From assembly GCA_028692255.1 (NCBI GenBank), contig JAQUXS010000017.1:1-43157 (forward strand): DNA of 43,157 nt, given 5' to 3'. The notes under the pieces were generated by a model, which worked only from the letters and a program-made list of their open reading frames with translations, was not told where the DNA came from and made no database searches. Position numbers and translations under genes: made by a program. This document shows, piece after piece, positions 40,186 through 43,157 of the stretch (position 1 is its first letter; the number at the start of each line of letters is the position of its first letter). The DNA is from Clostridium sp. Lineage in GTDB: Bacteria > Bacillota > Clostridia > Clostridiales > Clostridiaceae.

Positions 40186-40497
40186 ATGTTATATACCCTC
40201 TTAGGAATCTTTCTTATAATAACAGGAATCTTTGGTGGAATTTTTATCTTAATTAAAAGGAATAACATGCCTTTTTCTATGTTTGCAGTACAAAAAGAAA
40301 ACTATGAAATTATAAATAATCATGATTTCAATAATATTATGTTTACTCAAAACATCGTTATCTCCTTATGGCTCTTATTAATAGGAGTCTTATGTTTATT
40401 TTTTAAATGCAAAGGATTTATTTTTCTTTCAGCATGTGTTATTTTTATAAATATTATTTTCTCTAAGAAAGCAAGTAAATATATTAAAGAAAAATAA
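40186..40497 (+). CDS. DUF3784-like membrane protein
   Basis: This 103-residue protein has three hydrophobic helices (about 1-22, 54-72 and 76-92). A conserved-looking polar loop MPFSMFAVQKENYEIINNHD separates the first two. It resembles small DUF3784-type membrane proteins of Firmicutes, of unknown function. The ribosome site AAAGGTAGTG precedes ATG 40186. It lies 26 bp before the WYL regulator on the same strand, so it may be co-transcribed. Confidence 0.6.
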   Translation: MLYTLLGIFLIITGIFGGIFILIKRNNMPFSMFAVQKENYEIINNHDFNNIMFTQNIVISLWLLLIGVLCLFFKCKGFIFLSACVIFINIIFSKKASKYIKEK

Positions 40498-40523
40498 AAT
40501 ACTTATGAAAGAGGTGGCTATTT

Positions 40524-41477
40524 TTGAAAGTAGAACGATTACTCGGCTTAATTTGCACTCTTGTAAATACAGATAAAAAAATTACAATTCAGCAACTTGC
40601 CAATCATTTTGAGGTGTCAAAGAGAACAATTTTTCGTGACTTGGATACACTGAATCGTGCGGGAATCCCCATAGTGTCTTATCCAGGAATTGGCGGTGGA
40701 ATAGCTATTCTACAAAACTACAAAATAGATAAAAATCTTCTTTCCACCAGCGATACAGAAAAATTATTTACAGCACTACGCGGTCTAAAAAGTATTAACG
40801 GCGATACATCAATAACAAACTTAATTGCAAAACTTGTTCCAGAGAAATGTGTAGATGTTTTCTCTAAAAGTGATTATGTTATTGATTTATCATCTTGGTT
40901 TAATGACAGCATTATATATGACAAAATATCTAAACTTCACCATGCAATTTGCGATTGCTATTATATCAGCATTGAATATATATCTAGGAATTCTCATTCT
41001 ATGAGAACTGTAGAGCCACACAAATTAATCTTTAAACAATCGAATTGGTATTTATATGCCTTCTGCCAAAAACAGAATGATTTTCGACTTTTCAAGATTA
41101 GTAGGATTGTTTCTTATAAAATTCTCACTAAACATTTCAAGCGCCGTCCCGTTGATACAATCAAATTTGACAACAACTATGGGGTTGAGCTTTTTTCTCC
41201 ACAAAATGAAGCTAAACTTTTTGAAGTTGTACTTGAATATGACGTTGCAGATGAATTTGATTTGACAAATAAAATAGATGCTTCTTTTTTCCGAAGGAAC
41301 ATCAATGTCAAATCTAATTGTGGACAGATTCGTTTTCAAGTTTCCAATTTAACGTGGACAACAGATTTAATTTTCAGTATTCTCAACAAAGTACGTGTCA
41401 TTTCTCCTGATGAACTAAAACAAGAAATCAAGCACCGTTTAAATAAAATAAATTTCTACTATAAAGATGACATATAG
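40524..41477 (+). CDS. YafY-type HTH/WYL transcriptional regulator
   Basis: This 317-residue regulator has an N-terminal DeoR-like helix-turn-helix (ITIQQLANHFEVSKRTIFRD), a WYL domain (ISIEYISRNSHSMRTVEPHK, with KQSNWYLYAFCQKQNDFRLF carrying the W-Y-L element) and a C-terminal WCX extension. WYL domains bind nucleic acid or small ligands. The start is TTG 40524 after AGAGGTGG. It is followed by a DJ-1/PfpI gene, a common pairing, so that gene is its probable target. Confidence 0.9.
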   Translation: MKVERLLGLICTLVNTDKKITIQQLANHFEVSKRTIFRDLDTLNRAGIPIVSYPGIGGGIAILQNYKIDKNLLSTSDTEKLFTALRGLKSINGDTSITNLIAKLVPEKCVDVFSKSDYVIDLSSWFNDSIIYDKISKLHHAICDCYYISIEYISRNSHSMRTVEPHKLIFKQSNWYLYAFCQKQNDFRLFKISRIVSYKILTKHFKRRPVDTIKFDNNYGVELFSPQNEAKLFEVVLEYDVADEFDLTNKIDASFFRRNINVKSNCGQIRFQVSNLTWTTDLIFSILNKVRVISPDELKQEIKHRLNKINFYYKDDI

Positions 41478-41526
41478 GTGTCATCTTTTTTATTGTAAAA
41501 TGTCTAATAGAAAGAAGGCTAAAGCA

Positions 41527-42105
41527 ATGAAAAAAGAAGTACTAATATTTATTTTTGATGGATATGCTGATTGGGAAAGTGCATATGTTTGTTCAGAACT
41601 TAACTCACCAGAAACAAAGTATAAAGTAAGAACATTAAGTCTTGATAAGAAACCCAAAATATCAATGGGTGGTTTTCGAGTGCTTCCCGATTATTCAATA
41701 ACCGATTTTCCTACTGACTTTGCTATGCTAATTTTAATTGGCGGCAATGCATGGATTAAGCAACTAAATAATGATGTGTTACCTGTAGTTGAATATGCAA
41801 TAAAGGAACATATTCCAGTAGGGGCAATCTGTGCTGCCACTAACTTTATGGCAGAAAACGGCTATTTGAATCAAATCAAACATACAGGAAACACACTCAA
41901 ATTCATGAAGGATCAAGCTCCTCATTATAAAGGTGATGAACACTTTGCAAAAAAGCAAGCTGTCTGTAACTCCAATATAATTACAGCTAATGGAACTGCC
42001 TCATTGGAATTTGCTAAAGAAATTTTACTTCTCCTAAGAGCAAAGTCAGAAGCCTCTATTTTAGGATGGTATAAGTTAAATAAAGTCGGTTTTTACCAAG
42101 TATAA
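41527..42105 (+). CDS. DJ-1/PfpI-family protein
   Basis: This 192-residue glutamine-amidotransferase-like protein has the nucleophile Cys102 in VGAICAATNFMAE. The partner Glu17 lies in ADWESAY, the position that tunes the reactive cysteine in DJ-1 proteins, and ILIGGNAWIK is the family loop. Roles of the family include glyoxalase or deglycase activity, chaperone and stress functions; none can be assigned here. ATG 41527 follows AAGAAGG; upstream frame codons overlap the WYL regulator. It probably forms one operon with that regulator. Confidence 0.88.
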   Translation: MKKEVLIFIFDGYADWESAYVCSELNSPETKYKVRTLSLDKKPKISMGGFRVLPDYSITDFPTDFAMLILIGGNAWIKQLNNDVLPVVEYAIKEHIPVGAICAATNFMAENGYLNQIKHTGNTLKFMKDQAPHYKGDEHFAKKQAVCNSNIITANGTASLEFAKEILLLLRAKSEASILGWYKLNKVGFYQV

Positions 42106-42143
42106 AAAGCAAGTACACTAGTATAAAATTATAACAATAGAAA

Positions 42144-42197
42144 CTCCCTTCTAAATAAACAAGTTTTTATTATTTAACTTGTCTACCTATAAGGGAG
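42144..42197. terminator. Bidirectional terminator between DJ-1 and MFS genes
   Basis: An outer stem CTCCCTT/AAGGGAG and an inner stem ACAAGTT/AACTTGT form a long interrupted hairpin between convergent genes. T-rich stretches lie in the loop and the flanks. Confidence 0.65.
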
Positions 42198-42246
42198 CAT
42201 TTAATACTTCAATTAAATTCTTATATTTGCTATCATAATATAATTG

Positions 42247-43157
42247 TTATTTGTTACTAGATGCCCAATAAGCTTGTATTTCTTCTAATGATTTTCCCTT
42301 TGTCTCTGGAAGCCATTTTAAGGTGAAAATGAACATAATTACGCAGCATACACCAAAAATTGAGAATGTCTTAGATCCACCTAATCCATGAAGCATCATT
42401 GGGAACAACTGAGTCACAACATAAGTTGCGAACCAAAGAGTAGCTGAAGCAAGTGAAGTAGCACGACCACGTATGCTTGTTGGGAATATTTCAGAAATAA
42501 CAACCCAAACACCACCGCCCCATGATAATTCAAAAGCAATTGTATGGATTAAAACCATAAGAAGAATTATTATATCAACTACATGATTAAATGAGGCTGA
42601 AGTGAAAATTATTCCAAGTGCAAACAGACATATACCCATAACAGCAGAACCACAAAGCAATAATCTCTTACGTCCACGATCTATTAAATACATTAATCCG
42701 AAAACAAATATTACTTTAACGGCACCAAGCACAATTGTTTCAACAAGGGCAGCATTCGTACTCATACCTGTCTGCTCAAAAATAAGAGGTGCATAATAAG
42801 CAACAGCACTTACACCTGTTAATTGCTGCATTATTGCTAGAACTAAAGCAATTATTAAAGCTGTGCGAAAACCTTTTTTAAACAAAAGACTTAAAGATGC
42901 ATTTTTGTCTTTTGAAATTGATTCTTTTATACTATTTACTTCAACTTCTGCTTCTTTACCTCCAGCAATTTTTGTCAATACATCACGAGCCAATGATTCA
43001 TTTCCTATTTTCACAAGATAACGAGGACTTTCAGGTACTAAGAACAAAAGAACAAAGAATAGAATTCCAGGAATTGCTCCAGCGGCAAACATTAAACGCC
43101 ATCCAGTAGATTGATTCCATTGAACAGTATGTGTGTTTGCAATGACAGCGTTTACTA
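42247..43157 (-). CDS. Sugar-porter MFS transporter, 5' end outside window
   Basis: The C-terminal 303 codons of a 12-helix sugar:proton symporter are visible; the gene continues past the right edge. The sugar-porter signatures are PESPRYLVKIG after helix 6, QQLTGVSAVAYYAPLIF in helix 7 (sugar-binding QQ), the loop YLIDRGRKRLLL, ELSWGGGVWVVISEIFP with the helix 10 motif, and the closing WLPETKGKSLEEIQ. It resembles XylE/AraE/CsbC-type permeases. The frame is open to the window edge, encoding NAVIANTHTVQWNQSTGWRL upstream of Met at 43092, so the start lies outside. Sugar unknown. Confidence 0.92.
   Translation of the reverse strand, partial: VNAVIANTHTVQWNQSTGWRLMFAAGAIPGILFFVLLFLVPESPRYLVKIGNESLARDVLTKIAGGKEAEVEVNSIKESISKDKNASLSLLFKKGFRTALIIALVLAIMQQLTGVSAVAYYAPLIFEQTGMSTNAALVETIVLGAVKVIFVFGLMYLIDRGRKRLLLCGSAVMGICLFALGIIFTSASFNHVVDIIILLMVLIHTIAFELSWGGGVWVVISEIFPTSIRGRATSLASATLWFATYVVTQLFPMMLHGLGGSKTFSIFGVCCVIMFIFTLKWLPETKGKSLEEIQAYWASSNK

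Overview
The window is low-GC, gene-dense DNA from an anaerobic Firmicute, most likely Clostridium sensu stricto. The evidence is an AT-rich sequence with A/T-ending codons, strong GGAGG ribosome sites, a pyruvate formate-lyase/activase pair, clostridial-type flagellin and many rho-independent hairpins. Species cannot be fixed by reading alone. Most genes are ordinary chromosomal ones. Two stretches (about 28.7-29.5 kb and 34.9-36.3 kb) are graveyards of insertion sequences.

Layout. 0-7 kb: partial short-chain dehydrogenase, an MgtC-type membrane protein coupled to a PPK2 polyphosphate kinase, flagellin, an acetyltransferase, and pflB-pflA. 7-12 kb: an alpha/beta hydrolase converging on a tight queD-queE-folE operon (preQ0/queuosine precursor synthesis), a helical protein of unknown function, a soluble PocR-type chemoreceptor and an RluF-like pseudouridine synthase. 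12-17.5 kb: a GH2 beta-galactosidase with a candidate CcpA (cre) site, a stand-alone LLH-holin-like membrane protein, and a MerR regulator with a textbook 19-bp-spacer promoter driving a double carboxymuconolactone-decarboxylase protein. 17.5-19.2 kb: a compact Cas12f/TnpB-type protein with a Glu in place of the RuvC-I Asp, its own consensus promoter, and a structured 3' region ending in a terminator. No CRISPR array, tnpA or IS end is visible next to it. This is the most unusual locus here.

19-30 kb is dominated by transporter/regulator pairs: EamA-LysR, HxlR-Bcr/CflA MFS, MarR-EmrB MFS and HxlR-flavoprotein. It also holds a ketopantoate-reductase-like/hydrolase pair, an initiator tRNA-Met, a small helical protein and a PixA/AidA-family protein. 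The two HxlR genes have an identical 13-bp motif in their divergent promoter regions. Several hairpins occur twice, one pair with compensatory base changes.

30.9-38 kb holds a direct segmental duplication. The inferred ancestral unit, TfoX_C-like / GNAT / aminoglycoside-phosphotransferase-like / DUF3267 / SRPBCC, is present twice. One copy keeps the kinase and has only the tail of the GNAT gene. The other keeps GNAT and has only the tail of the kinase gene. Between the copies lie a prephenate-dehydratase-like gene, IS3 and IS256 remnants, a small membrane protein and a truncated HAD phosphatase. 38-43 kb: two small membrane proteins, a mini inorganic-pyrophosphatase-like protein next to an XRE regulator, a DUF3784-like protein, a WYL regulator with a DJ-1/PfpI protein, and a partial sugar-porter MFS gene.

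Family names come from motif recognition by eye, not from searches. Coordinates use the start codon best supported by a ribosome site.
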